Below, in pieces: positions 7,675 to 15,815 of a stretch of DNA of 52,787 nt. The notes below the pieces were generated by a model. It saw only the letters and a list, made by a program, of their open reading frames with translations. It did not search any database and had not been told where the DNA came from. The translations under genes were made by a program, and so were the position numbers. Source of the DNA: Streptococcus suis. Lineage in GTDB: Bacteria; Bacillota; Bacilli; Lactobacillales; Streptococcaceae. Numbering within the stretch: the stretch's first letter is position 1; each line of letters opens with the position of its first letter. The DNA is taken from NCBI RefSeq assembly GCF_002960625.1, contig NZ_POJH01000023.1, forward strand, positions 1-52,787, in the 5' to 3' direction.

Positions 7675-8412
7675 TCAATCCACCATTCCATAGATCTCTG
7701 CTATATCTTGTGCCGTAATGATACCAATAATATCTTCAGGAGAATGAAGCTTCTCATTATTTTGACGAGTGACCAAAACAGTTGTCCGTTTTCTTCCTTC
7801 AAAATGATTGATCAGCTGGTAAAGGCTTGTATCAGTTGGCAAAATAAGCACCTGAATACTATCCTCCTCGCAAGCCAAGACATCCGCCAGACTGGCTTTT
7901 TCTAATTTTTCACGGATAGAGCCCGTTTCCTTACTAGCCTTGGCCAACCAATTTGCCAATCCCTTATCTGACACCAAACCCTGATAGGATGTGCCTGAAA
8001 AGATAGGAAATTTGGAAACATGCTCACGCTCTACGATTTCTAAAGCCCTGGTCAACTTATCCCGACTATCAAACAGAATAGGCTTGAGTTTCTGGGTCTT
8101 TTGCAAATAGTCTGCGATAGTAATCGGTTCTTGGTACTGGGCAATAACCTTTTCCAAAACAGAAATTAACTCTTGTGAAGGCTGAGCCACTTCTTTCAAG
8201 CCTGTTCGTCTTTCATGGACCACAAGATTGCGTAACTGCCGAGCTACATAGAGATTGTCCCAGTTGGCTTGGACAGGATTGACTGGGCTTAAGTCCTTGG
8301 CCTTGGCCAACATGGAACCAACATCCGCATGTTCCCCATCCTCAACTTGACAGACCTTGCGCAAGACCTTATCCAAATCATTAAAGAGTTCTAAAAAACG
8401 GTTTTCATTCAT
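7675..8412 (-). CDS. Unrecognised cytosolic protein, probably with CBS-like domains
   Basis: A 245-residue soluble protein. The N-terminal 85 residues are helical and include RQLRNLVVHER, reminiscent of the R-x4-H motif of HEPN-like helical domains. The remainder (about 95-245) has two stretches that read like CBS repeats (ITIADYLQ...VSKFPIFSGTSYQGLVSD and ASLADVLA...GIITAQDIAEIYG). CBS pairs usually sense adenosyl ligands. I infer a nucleotide-responsive regulatory protein but no activity. Its start is one base after the M42 peptidase stop, so the two are probably coupled. Confidence 0.6.
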   Translation of the reverse strand: MNENRFLELFNDLDKVLRKVCQVEDGEHADVGSMLAKAKDLSPVNPVQANWDNLYVARQLRNLVVHERRTGLKEVAQPSQELISVLEKVIAQYQEPITIADYLQKTQKLKPILFDSRDKLTRALEIVEREHVSKFPIFSGTSYQGLVSDKGLANWLAKASKETGSIREKLEKASLADVLACEEDSIQVLILPTDTSLYQLINHFEGRKRTTVLVTRQNNEKLHSPEDIIGIITAQDIAEIYGMVD

Positions 8413-8413
8413 C

Positions 8414-9448
8414 TTAGTCTACCATTGCTGATTTCAAATAAGCATCCACCATTCGCTCAGTCGCAACTACAGAATCCAAGTGGGTCCGCTCGTATGAATG
8501 GCTAGACTCAATCCCCGCACCTAGTAGGGCGTGCTTGATATCTGCACCAGCTCGCATAGCCGCTGAAGCATCCGAACCATAATATGGATAAATGTCTAAT
8601 TTATACGGAATTCCATCCCTCTCCGCCAAGGCTACCAAGTGTTGACGGAGTTCGTAATGATATGGGCCTGAACCATCTTTGACACAGATAGAAACCGTGT
8701 ACTCATCTGTCTGCTGGTCATCTCCCATTGCCCCCATATCCACCGCCAGATACTCAACCACCTGAGCAGGAATGCTGGAGTTGGCACCGTAGCCTATTTC
8801 TTCATTATTGGAAAAATAGAAATGGGTCGTGTAAGGCAGGCTCACTCCTTCTTCCTTATAAACCTTCAAAAGATGGAGCAAGATAGCAGCTGAAACCTTG
8901 TCATCAAGGTGACGGCTCTTGATAAAGCCGGTTTCTGTCACAATAGTCCTTGGATCAAAGGAGATAAAATCTCCGACTTCAATCCCTAAGGCCCGCGTCT
9001 GATCGGCACTGGTCACTTTTTCATCCAAACGAATTTCCATGTTGGTCTGGTTCCGCTCGGCTGTGCTGGCATCTCGATAGACATGGACAGAGGTCTGGTG
9101 CATCAAAATCGTACCCGTAAAGGTCTTGCCATTTTTGGCACAATGGATAAGGCAGTTTTCTCCCTCAATAGAAGGGTAGCCAAATCCCCCTACCAAATCC
9201 ATTTTAAGTCGGCCGTCTGGCTTGACTGCACGGACCATGGCACCCAAAGTGTCCAGATGAGCAGTCACCATCCGGTGTTCTTGGTCATTTTCTCCAAAAA
9301 CAGTAACCAAAACGCCACCCTTGGAAGTTTTGACAGCCTCATAGCCGAAACCTTCCACTTCTGTCTTGATGTAGTTCATTATATCCGTCGTAAAGCCTGT
9401 TGGCGACGGAGTGTTGGTCAATTTAACGATGTAATCAAGTGTCTTCAT
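8414..9448 (-). CDS. M42 family metallo-aminopeptidase
   Basis: A 344-residue cytosolic dinuclear-metal aminopeptidase of the M42 (glutamyl aminopeptidase/endoglucanase) family. Such enzymes form large tetrahedral particles that trim peptides. Metal and catalytic motifs are visible in order: VTAHLDTLGAMV (His-x-Asp), SRHLDDKVSA (Asp), SNNEEIGYGAN (Glu-Glu), AVDMGAMGDD and a late SSHSYERTH histidine. It is not the closest match I know to streptococcal PepA, which starts differently, so I give no symbol. The start follows AAGGAGG. A minus-strand TGATATAAT (9471-9479) is the likely promoter. Confidence 0.88.
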   Translation of the reverse strand: MKTLDYIVKLTNTPSPTGFTTDIMNYIKTEVEGFGYEAVKTSKGGVLVTVFGENDQEHRMVTAHLDTLGAMVRAVKPDGRLKMDLVGGFGYPSIEGENCLIHCAKNGKTFTGTILMHQTSVHVYRDASTAERNQTNMEIRLDEKVTSADQTRALGIEVGDFISFDPRTIVTETGFIKSRHLDDKVSAAILLHLLKVYKEEGVSLPYTTHFYFSNNEEIGYGANSSIPAQVVEYLAVDMGAMGDDQQTDEYTVSICVKDGSGPYHYELRQHLVALAERDGIPYKLDIYPYYGSDASAAMRAGADIKHALLGAGIESSHSYERTHLDSVVATERMVDAYLKSAMVD

Positions 9449-9470
9449 GAAAACCTCCTTATTTTAAACT

Positions 9471-9479
9471 ATTATATCA
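9471..9479 (-). promoter_or_regulatory. Extended -10 for the M42 peptidase operon
   Basis: TGATATAAT on the minus strand, hexamer 9471-9476, about 25 bases before the ATG. It is back to back with the birA promoter. Confidence 0.55.
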
Positions 9480-9497
9480 TGTTTTAGGACATTTTTT

Positions 9498-9512
9498 TGC
9501 TATAATGAAGAC
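9498..9512 (+). promoter_or_regulatory. Extended -10 promoter of birA, placing the start of transcription at the ATG
   Basis: TTGCTATAAT (hexamer 9501-9506) is followed by six bases and then the birA ATG at 9513. Transcription normally starts about seven bases after the hexamer, that is at the A of the ATG. GAAGAC between them is not a Shine-Dalgarno at usable spacing. Confidence 0.6.
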
Positions 9513-10469
9513 ATGAAAACCTACCAGAAGATTTATTTACTATTAAAAGAAAAAGAAGACTATATCAGCGGAGAAGATTTAGCTCAGGAACTGGGCATTT
9601 CTCGGACTTCCATCTGGAAAGCCATTCGCCAGTTAGAGGCACATGGTCTGACCATTGAGGCAGCCCGCAACCGTGGCTACAAATTGGCTGAAGGCGACTT
9701 ACTCCTGCCTGACTTGATTGCTGAGGAAATCCAACTGCCTGTCCATCTCAATGCTGATAGTGACTCGACCCAGCTAGATGCCAAGCAAGGCATTGAAGCC
9801 GGTCATAAAAGTCCAGCCCTCTACCTAGCTCCCCATCAAAATAGAGCAAAGGGTCGCTTTGGGCGTCCATTTTATGCTTCCAAGTCAGGCGGTATCTATA
9901 TGTCCCTCCGCCTTTCTCCAAATGTCCCCTTCCTTGAATTTAAGCCCTACACTATTCTGGCTGCCGCTGCAGTTGTCAAGGCCATTCAGTCCCTCTGCGA
10001 CCTAGATGTCCAAATCAAGTGGGTCAATGACATTTATCTGGGGCAGAAGAAAGTTGCTGGCATTTTGACCGAAGCCATTTCTTCCATGGAAAACCAACGG
10101 GTGACCGATGTCATTATTGGAGTGGGTATCAATGTCCATATCGATGATTTCCCAAAAGAGCTCCAGCAATCCGCTGGAAACCTCTTTGACGACCAGCCAC
10201 CATTTACCCGCAACCAACTGATTACAGCCATTTGGAAGGCATTTTTTGAAACCGATGAAAAAGAATTGATTGCCCTTTATAAAGAAAAATCACTTGTCGT
10301 GGGGCAACAAGTGAGCTTTGTAGAAAATCAGGTTGAATTCAGGGGAACTGCCATTGCCGTCACCGACACAGGCAATCTAGTCATCCAGCTAGATAACGGC
10401 AAGGCAAAAATCATCTCCAGCGGAGAAATCAGCCTTACTTCTTGGTCTGCTTCTCCACCAAACGAATAA
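9513..10469 (+). CDS. birA: Biotin-protein ligase / biotin repressor
   Basis: A 318-residue bifunctional BirA. The N-terminal winged helix-turn-helix (1-60, ELGISRTSIWKAIRQL) binds DNA. The central ligase domain makes biotinyl-AMP and attaches biotin to acetyl-CoA carboxylase. The ATP/biotin loop is RAKGRFGRPFYASKSGG near 111-127, slightly off the usual GRGRxGR, and IKWVNDIYLGQKKVAGIL is the second signature. The C-terminal SH3-like domain is present. The upstream sequence predicts a leaderless mRNA. The 3' end overlaps the convergent DUF3272 gene by 35 bases. Confidence 0.93.
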   Translation: MKTYQKIYLLLKEKEDYISGEDLAQELGISRTSIWKAIRQLEAHGLTIEAARNRGYKLAEGDLLLPDLIAEEIQLPVHLNADSDSTQLDAKQGIEAGHKSPALYLAPHQNRAKGRFGRPFYASKSGGIYMSLRLSPNVPFLEFKPYTILAAAAVVKAIQSLCDLDVQIKWVNDIYLGQKKVAGILTEAISSMENQRVTDVIIGVGINVHIDDFPKELQQSAGNLFDDQPPFTRNQLITAIWKAFFETDEKELIALYKEKSLVVGQQVSFVENQVEFRGTAIAVTDTGNLVIQLDNGKAKIISSGEISLTSWSASPPNE

Positions 10470-10623
10470 AGCGGGTCACCTTGTAGGCAAAGTGGAGATT
10501 GCGAAAGGCGATAAAGGCAAAAATACCCGCAAGCAAAAAATCCTTGGAGAGAATAGAGATATTCATAAAGTAAACTGCAATAAGTGTCGAAATAGACAAG
10601 AAAAGAAATTGTGACATTTTCAT
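10435..10623 (-). CDS. DUF3272 family small membrane protein
   Basis: A 62-residue protein with two hydrophobic segments (about 5-22 and 28-45) and a basic C-terminal tail ending EKQTKK, matching the streptococcal DUF3272 family. Function is unknown. Its 3' end overlaps the end of birA on the other strand. The ATG at 10623 is six bases after a perfect TATAAT on its strand, so its mRNA is predicted to be leaderless. A second in-frame ATG lies at 10617. Confidence 0.75.
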   Translation of the reverse strand: MKMSQFLFLSISTLIAVYFMNISILSKDFLLAGIFAFIAFRNLHFAYKVTRFIRLVEKQTKK

Positions 10624-10629
10624 AGCTAA

Positions 10630-10638
10630 ATTATACCA
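10630..10638 (-). promoter_or_regulatory. Extended -10 promoter of the DUF3272 gene
   Basis: TGGTATAAT on the minus strand, hexamer 10630-10635, then TTAGCT and the ATG at 10623. No -35 with good spacing is seen. Confidence 0.6.
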
Positions 10639-10665
10639 AAAAATCAGTCAACTGGCTGATTTTTT
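10638..10665. terminator. A/T-rich hairpin between DUF3272 and dnaX
   Basis: AAAAAATCAG pairs with CTGATTTTTT. It reads as a terminator on either strand, and lies directly upstream of the DUF3272 promoter. Confidence 0.6.
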
Positions 10666-10697
10666 ATACCCCTTCTTTCTATGTATGCTAGCTAAAC

Positions 10698-10728
10698 AAG
10701 AAAGCACCAACTCAGTCGGTGCTTTCTT
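10698..10728 (-). terminator. Terminator after dnaX
   Basis: AAGAAAGCACC pairs with GGTGCTTTCTT across a nine-base loop. On the minus strand the T-rich 3' arm is followed by GTTT. Confidence 0.7.
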
Positions 10729-10814
10729 AAGGAGATTATGAAAAATATTTAGGATTGACTATAGTATACCTTAGTCAAGTACATTCCACATCAGTCCTAA
10801 GACCGATATTGCTA

Positions 10815-12482
10815 TCAATCATTTACTATCTCAACGGTGTCTGCTAGAAAGCCAAATTCTTCTGGAACAGGGCTTTCTTCTTTTTCCCTTTCTTGCGTTT
10901 TTTGCCCCTTTGCTTTCGCCGAAAATTCAGCTCGGATGCTGACCCAATCTTCCTGAGCAATGGCCAAAATCTGTGGTGAAAAACCTGCGGCCTTGCTGAG
11001 AATATTGCCAAACATGGTGTTGAGATTATCACGTTTCATGGTCTGTTCGGCATTGAGTGGGGACTCAAAAGCAAGGATAGCGTGGTTTTCATTGGCGGCT
11101 ACTGGCTGGGAACCAACAAGCAAGGCACGATCAGCCCCAGATAAGCTCTCAATTATTTCACCCCAGGCATTTTGCAGGCGGGTCAAATTTTCACGCGCCT
11201 GAGCTGGATTTTCCATGGCTTCCTGCAAAATAGCATGAACCTTGCTGGTATCCAGTCGGTATTTTTTCGGTGCTTGTGGCTTGCGTGAAACTGGCTTAAC
11301 AGCACCTGGCTGGCTAGAGAGTTGGCTCAATTGCTTCTGTAAGTCAGCCACTTGTTCTTGTAGTTTACTAATTTGGCTGACCAAATCCGCTGGCAGCTCT
11401 GCCATTGCCCCCGAAGGAGAACTATCTTCAGCCAAACGAATGGTCATCATTTCAGCGTAAATCTTGGGTTGGGGACTAGACTTGATATCCGCCAATCCCT
11501 TGGTCACCAGCTCAATCATGGTAAAAATTCGATCCTGAGCCAGTGATAGATTGTCCGTAAAACCAGTCGTCAGATGGGTATTCTCACCACCCGTCTGCAC
11601 AATCAGCAAATCCCGCAGATAATGCAAGAGGTCTGTCGCAAAACGGCTCATACTCTTGCCCTGGTCAAACAAGGTCTGCAGGTGTCCCAGTGCCGACACA
11701 CTGTCCGCCTGGCGCAGACTTGCTATATAGTCATCTAGAGCGCGCAGGCTAATGGAACCCGTGATTTCCTCGGCAATTTCCAAACTAACCGTCTGGTCAG
11801 GACTAAGGCTGAGAGCTTGGTCAAGAATAGACAGGGCATCCCGCATCCCACCTTCTGCCCGACGGGCAATGATGGTCAAAGCCTGCTCGTCAAAAGCCAG
11901 ACCTTCCTGGCTCAAAATCTTAGCCAAATGGGCCTGAATATCCGTCACCTTGATAGACTTAAACTCAAAGCGTTGCACCCTAGACAAAATGGTCGCAGGA
12001 ATCTTATGCAACTCCGTCGTGGCTAGGATAAAGACCACATTCTCAGTCGGCTCCTCCAAGGTCTTCAAGAGGGCATTAAAAGCCCCGGTTGACAGCATGT
12101 GGACCTCGTCAATGATATAAACCTTGTAGGTGGCAAGACTTGGTGCATAGGTCGATTTGTCCCGAATATCACGGATTTCATCGACACCATTGTTTGACGC
12201 AGCATCAATCTCAATCACATCTTCCAGACTACCCTCAGTTATGGCCTGACAGATATAGCAATCGTTACAAGGCTCGCCAGCCACTTGATTGGGACAGTTC
12301 ATGGCCTTGGCAAAGATTTTAGCTGCCGAAGTCTTCCCCGTACCACGCGGACCTGAAAAGAGATAGGCATGGCTGATTTTCCCCTGCTCAATGGCCTGCT
12401 TGAGGGTGGTCGCCACCACCTCCTGCCCCACCATCTCCCCAAAGGTCTGGCTGCGGTACTTCCGATATAAAGCTTGGTACAT
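10815..12482 (-). CDS. dnaX: DNA polymerase III gamma/tau subunit
   Basis: The clamp-loader ATPase of the replicative polymerase, 555 residues. The Walker A GPRGTGKTS is near residue 45, a zinc module of four cysteines near 64-79 (CPN...CNDCYIC), Walker B IIDEVHML near 125 and a sensor segment ILATTELHKIPATILSR. The C-terminal third (from about 365) is coiled-coil and low complexity, ending in a tau-like extension rich in charged residues. The start overlaps the msrC stop (TAATG), implying translational coupling and shared transcription with that gene. Confidence 0.93.
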   Translation of the reverse strand: MYQALYRKYRSQTFGEMVGQEVVATTLKQAIEQGKISHAYLFSGPRGTGKTSAAKIFAKAMNCPNQVAGEPCNDCYICQAITEGSLEDVIEIDAASNNGVDEIRDIRDKSTYAPSLATYKVYIIDEVHMLSTGAFNALLKTLEEPTENVVFILATTELHKIPATILSRVQRFEFKSIKVTDIQAHLAKILSQEGLAFDEQALTIIARRAEGGMRDALSILDQALSLSPDQTVSLEIAEEITGSISLRALDDYIASLRQADSVSALGHLQTLFDQGKSMSRFATDLLHYLRDLLIVQTGGENTHLTTGFTDNLSLAQDRIFTMIELVTKGLADIKSSPQPKIYAEMMTIRLAEDSSPSGAMAELPADLVSQISKLQEQVADLQKQLSQLSSQPGAVKPVSRKPQAPKKYRLDTSKVHAILQEAMENPAQARENLTRLQNAWGEIIESLSGADRALLVGSQPVAANENHAILAFESPLNAEQTMKRDNLNTMFGNILSKAAGFSPQILAIAQEDWVSIRAEFSAKAKGQKTQEREKEESPVPEEFGFLADTVEIVND

Positions 12483-12979
12483 TAAGATTTTTCTCCAAAC
12501 ATAGCAAAATTCCAGTCCGTTTTCTCTACAAGGAGGGCAACGAACTCTTCTAGATATTCTTGGTCAATGGCATCATAATCAGCCACCAGTCTGGAATCCA
12601 AGTCCAGAACGCCCAGCAACTGACCGTTCTTCACCATGGGCACCACGATTTCTGACAGGGCTGCCGCATCGCAGGAAATGTAGTTGTCATGCAGACGAAC
12701 ATCGTCTACGAGAATGGTCTGGCGCTTGGCAGCAGCCTCACCGCAGACACCCTTTCCAAGTGAGATATGGACACAGGAAACGCCACCCTGAAAAGGCCCC
12801 AAAATCAATTCCTGACCATCATACAAGTAAAAACCTGTAAAGACAGAATTAGGCAAAGCCTGATTGAGAAGAGCTGAAGCATTTGACAGATTAGCCAGAG
12901 CATTGGATTCGCCCATTAAAAGCGCCTCCAATTGAGCCAACAGTAGCTGATAATTTGAAATTTTTTCTTCTTTAGTCAT
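12482..12979 (-). CDS. msrC: GAF-domain free methionine-(R)-sulfoxide reductase
   Basis: Reduces free methionine-R-sulfoxide, repairing oxidised methionine. The 165-residue single GAF domain keeps the three cysteines of the fRMsr family in [16 protein letters not shown] and [15 protein letters not shown]. That distinguishes it from ordinary GAF sensors. The ATG at 12979 has no Shine-Dalgarno and is six bases from TATAAT, so the mRNA should be leaderless and continue into dnaX. The coupling to dnaX means replication clamp-loader synthesis depends on this promoter unless dnaX has its own. Confidence 0.85.
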   Translation of the reverse strand: MTKEEKISNYQLLLAQLEALLMGESNALANLSNASALLNQALPNSVFTGFYLYDGQELILGPFQGGVSCVHISLGKGVCGEAAAKRQTILVDDVRLHDNYISCDAAALSEIVVPMVKNGQLLGVLDLDSRLVADYDAIDQEYLEEFVALLVEKTDWNFAMFGEKS

Positions 12980-12985
12980 AAAAAC

Positions 12986-12994
12986 ATTATAGCA
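12986..12994 (-). promoter_or_regulatory. Extended -10 promoter of msrC-dnaX
   Basis: TGCTATAAT on the minus strand (hexamer 12986-12991), then GTTTTT and the ATG. The spacing puts the predicted transcription start on the start codon. Confidence 0.6.
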
Positions 12995-13036
12995 TAGAAA
13001 GACGGAGCTTGACAGTACCGACTGTTAGAAAACAGC

Positions 13037-13063
13037 AAAAAACGAGATCTTTCAATCTCGTTT
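13037..13063 (-). terminator. Terminator after the LPXTG protein gene
   Basis: On the minus strand AAACGAGAT pairs with ATCTCGTTT, followed by TTTT. Confidence 0.85.
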
Positions 13064-13076
13064 AAAGGGTTCTTGA

Positions 13077-15638
13077 TTAAGATGACTTGCGTGAGCGTCT
13101 TTTCACAACTAGACCTGCTAGTCCCAGTAAGCCCAGACCTGTCAGGTGTAGGACGGAGCTGACTTCACCAGTAGCTGGTAAAGTTTTTGCCTGTGACTGA
13201 CTAGTTGATGCAGGTTTGACAGTTGTCCCTTTAGTCTGCGTGTGGCTACTTGAGCCAGTCTGATTGCTTTGAATAGATGGAGCTACCACTGGCTGCACTG
13301 ATTGGCTTACGGAGCCTGGTTGAACCTGACTAACAGGCTTGCTAGCCTGATAAACGATACCATAGTGTGAAAAATGACTCACAACAAAGCTAACTTGATT
13401 AGCTGCCTTGTCTACAGTAAATGGTAATTCTTCAACAGCTCCTGTACTTGCTAGGAAGTAGATAACCTTTTCAATCTCTTTTCCAGCTGCCACTGGCAAG
13501 GTTACGGTAGCTTCTTCAGTGATTTGGACAAACTGACCTCTAGTATCAAGCGTCTTAATATCGTATAAATCAACCTGATGTTCTGCCAAGCCTTGAGGAA
13601 GTTTGGCAAATACTGCAGGATCATTTTCCTTCGTAACGGATAGTGAGGCAACCTTACCCATATCTTGACCATGAACTCGTACATTTACAGAAGATGATGC
13701 TTCAGTCACATCTTTATATGAATCAAGTGATGCTACCTTACTTGGTTCCTGCTGTACATTTACAATAGGTGTAATTTCTTCTGCTACAGGCTTAGTAGTT
13801 TGACTAGTGCTTGTCTGGGCAGGGTTAGTAGAGGTATTGATAGATTGGCCTGCTGATGCAGTCGTCTCAGCTTCTTTCTTAGGCTGCGAATTCGTTTCGC
13901 TCGGCGTGGAAGGAGTCGTAGTTGCAGCATCAGAAGTTGGCTTCGCTTCGTTAGGAGTAGTATCTTTCACTTTCTCAGAACTTGAAGCTGGAACAATCGT
14001 CGGCCACACTCCTTGTGCCAATGGGATTCTGGTAACAGTATTTTCTGGAATCTGATTTTTAGGATACTGATAACTCAAGGTAAGTTGCCTTCTGTTATTT
14101 TGAGAACCATAAAAATCAGATACAACATAGCTCGATAACTGACCATAATTAGAATTGACTAAGAGCTCTGGAGCCACGGAGTTTTTAGAAGGAATAGAAT
14201 AATAAGTTAGAGCTCTAAATTCTCCATTTATTTCATGTACTACTTTCAATAAATAAGAATGATCAACTGCCGACAATACCTTTCCAGTATAGTCTTTAGG
14301 AGGTATAGGAAGCTCATTTCTTTCCTTCCCTTTCCAAGCATAGATAAAAGAATACATCCCTTTTATTTCTGATTTTCCATCATTGGTAAGCGTTTTAGGG
14401 GTATTCGGCAACTCCGAATCTAATGAATACAATTCAAAATCTTCATAGACAGGTGGGGCAAGTGTGATACTTTCTCCAAATTTTAAAGTAATTGATTTGT
14501 GCTCAATTGGATAGTCACCAACTCCGCCACCCTCATGGAACAACAATCTAGTTATTACATCAAAAGTAACAGACTGATCATCGGATTTCTTTGCTTTTTT
14601 TACTAAATATAAGCTCAGAGAATCGCCATCAGTCACCTCCTCATAACTATATTCTAGTTTCTGAGTTTCTGAAGAGAGATGAGTTTCAGGATTGAAACTA
14701 AATGTATAGCTATCACCAGGATTTAAATTCACTACCTCTTCTGATAAAACCTGATCGCTATCATCATAGCTTGTAAATCGTACTGTTTTCGTCACGCCCT
14801 CTTCTGATTTACTCGCTTTCTTGAACTGGTCGCTGGTATAAGTTGCTCCATCTTCAACTTCATCGTAATGATAAGTTAAATCTTGTCCCTCTTTCAATGA
14901 ATAATCAATTTCATTAAAATCAAATGTATAGGCCCCATCTGGATAAAGCGTTACCTGTTCAGAGTTGGTGTAGCTTTCGCTACCGTCTTCATTATAAAAT
15001 TTAACAACAAAAGTAGCAGTTTTAGGTACTTGATGAACTGAAGCATCTGACTCTGACTTGCTATTTCCCTCAGTTTCATTAGCAGTTGTTTCGACGGACT
15101 TGCTATCTGACGATGGAGCAATTGGTTTGTCTGTCGGAGTTTCAAGAGATTTTGAAACAGGAACTAAATCTGTCATCGCTTGCTTCAGAATTGGAATAGC
15201 ATTCTCAACAAATTGATAACCAAATAAATAGGTTGCATTTAACTCATTTAATGTTTGGTGACTATCAACCCCATCTAAGCTCAATGAAGAAAAGGTTAAA
15301 TCATCATTGTAAGCAGTAGCAATACTTTGTGCTCCAAGATAAATCCGAACATCGCCATCATAGTTCTTATTCCACGATTCTTCCGTATAGTCCGCTGGAT
15401 TAAGAGCTTTTATCTGACCGACTAGATCACGGTAGCTCTGGATCATGGTCTTTATTTCAGCCTTTCTTGCTTCCAAAGCTGGATCCACCTGCTCATTTGC
15501 ATATACCTCTGTCGAACCAACTCCCTTAAAATCTACTGGCTCAACCAGTCCACCTAAAACTGCGACCGCAAGCAATCCAATACCTAGTCGAGTCCATTTG
15601 TGAACTTGTTTTTGGCTAGAACTTCTTTTGATTTTCAT
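13077..15638 (-). CDS. LPXTG-anchored cell-wall surface protein with triple repeat
   Basis: An 853-residue sortase-anchored surface protein. It has a basic start and a hydrophobic signal segment about 16-31, with likely cleavage near residue 48 (VYAN-EQ). A helical region runs to about 165 and a Ser/Thr/Glu linker to 205. Three related beta-rich repeats of about 75 residues follow (about 207-281, 282-355 and 356-430; each has a VxF...LxPGxxYTFxFN-like core). Next come a long Thr/Ser/Pro stalk (about 555-640) and a folded C-terminal domain (VNVRVHGQDMGKVASL to VSHFSHYGIVYQ) that I know from other S. suis surface proteins. The sorting signal is LPATG at 820-824, a hydrophobic stretch and KRRSRKSS. 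Probably an adhesin or matrix-binding protein; the ligand is unknown. GGAGG precedes the ATG. Confidence 0.85.
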   Translation of the reverse strand: MKIKRSSSQKQVHKWTRLGIGLLAVAVLGGLVEPVDFKGVGSTEVYANEQVDPALEARKAEIKTMIQSYRDLVGQIKALNPADYTEESWNKNYDGDVRIYLGAQSIATAYNDDLTFSSLSLDGVDSHQTLNELNATYLFGYQFVENAIPILKQAMTDLVPVSKSLETPTDKPIAPSSDSKSVETTANETEGNSKSESDASVHQVPKTATFVVKFYNEDGSESYTNSEQVTLYPDGAYTFDFNEIDYSLKEGQDLTYHYDEVEDGATYTSDQFKKASKSEEGVTKTVRFTSYDDSDQVLSEEVVNLNPGDSYTFSFNPETHLSSETQKLEYSYEEVTDGDSLSLYLVKKAKKSDDQSVTFDVITRLLFHEGGGVGDYPIEHKSITLKFGESITLAPPVYEDFELYSLDSELPNTPKTLTNDGKSEIKGMYSFIYAWKGKERNELPIPPKDYTGKVLSAVDHSYLLKVVHEINGEFRALTYYSIPSKNSVAPELLVNSNYGQLSSYVVSDFYGSQNNRRQLTLSYQYPKNQIPENTVTRIPLAQGVWPTIVPASSSEKVKDTTPNEAKPTSDAATTTPSTPSETNSQPKKEAETTASAGQSINTSTNPAQTSTSQTTKPVAEEITPIVNVQQEPSKVASLDSYKDVTEASSSVNVRVHGQDMGKVASLSVTKENDPAVFAKLPQGLAEHQVDLYDIKTLDTRGQFVQITEEATVTLPVAAGKEIEKVIYFLASTGAVEELPFTVDKAANQVSFVVSHFSHYGIVYQASKPVSQVQPGSVSQSVQPVVAPSIQSNQTGSSSHTQTKGTTVKPASTSQSQAKTLPATGEVSSVLHLTGLGLLGLAGLVVKRRSRKSS

Positions 15639-15689
15639 ATAAAAACCTCCGTTTTATAATAATACTTCTGTATCAAAAACACTTTCACC

Positions 15690-15721
15690 AGTATACTAAA
15701 AAAAAAAAAAAACTGCGTCAA
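15690..15721 (-). promoter_or_regulatory. LPXTG gene promoter with a T15 tract in the spacer
   Basis: On the minus strand TTGACG (15716-15721) and TATACT (15690-15695) are separated by 20 bases: CAG, fifteen T and AG. The optimum is about 17. Homopolymers of this length slip during replication, so promoter strength could switch between cells. The start would be about 45 bases before the ATG. Confidence 0.65.
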
Positions 15722-15782
15722 GCAATTTTGTGCTTTATAGATAAATGTTCGGTTCTTTCAGCTATTTCAAAGGTCTTTTCAT

Positions 15783-15797
15783 GGTTTTCAGAAAAAG
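15783..15797. promoter_or_regulatory. Weak CodY-box candidate upstream of the LPXTG promoter
   Basis: GGTTTTCAGAAAAAG keeps the TTTTCAGAAAA centre of the AATTTTCWGAAAATT CodY consensus but not the outer bases. It lies about 60 bases upstream of the -35. Confidence 0.3.
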
Positions 15798-15815
15798 AAA
15801 AAGGCTTTCGCCTAT
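15792..15815 (-). terminator. Terminator at the DUF1294 stop codon
   Basis: On the minus strand AGGC-GAAA-GCCT, a tetraloop hairpin, is followed by TTTTCTTTTTC. The stem overlaps the stop codon. Confidence 0.65.

Noticed and set aside
10844..11032. Programmed frameshift in dnaX
   Set aside because: An A-rich stretch with AAAAAAC occurs near the 3' end, but it lies only about 30 codons before the normal stop, so it would not create the short gamma form known in E. coli.
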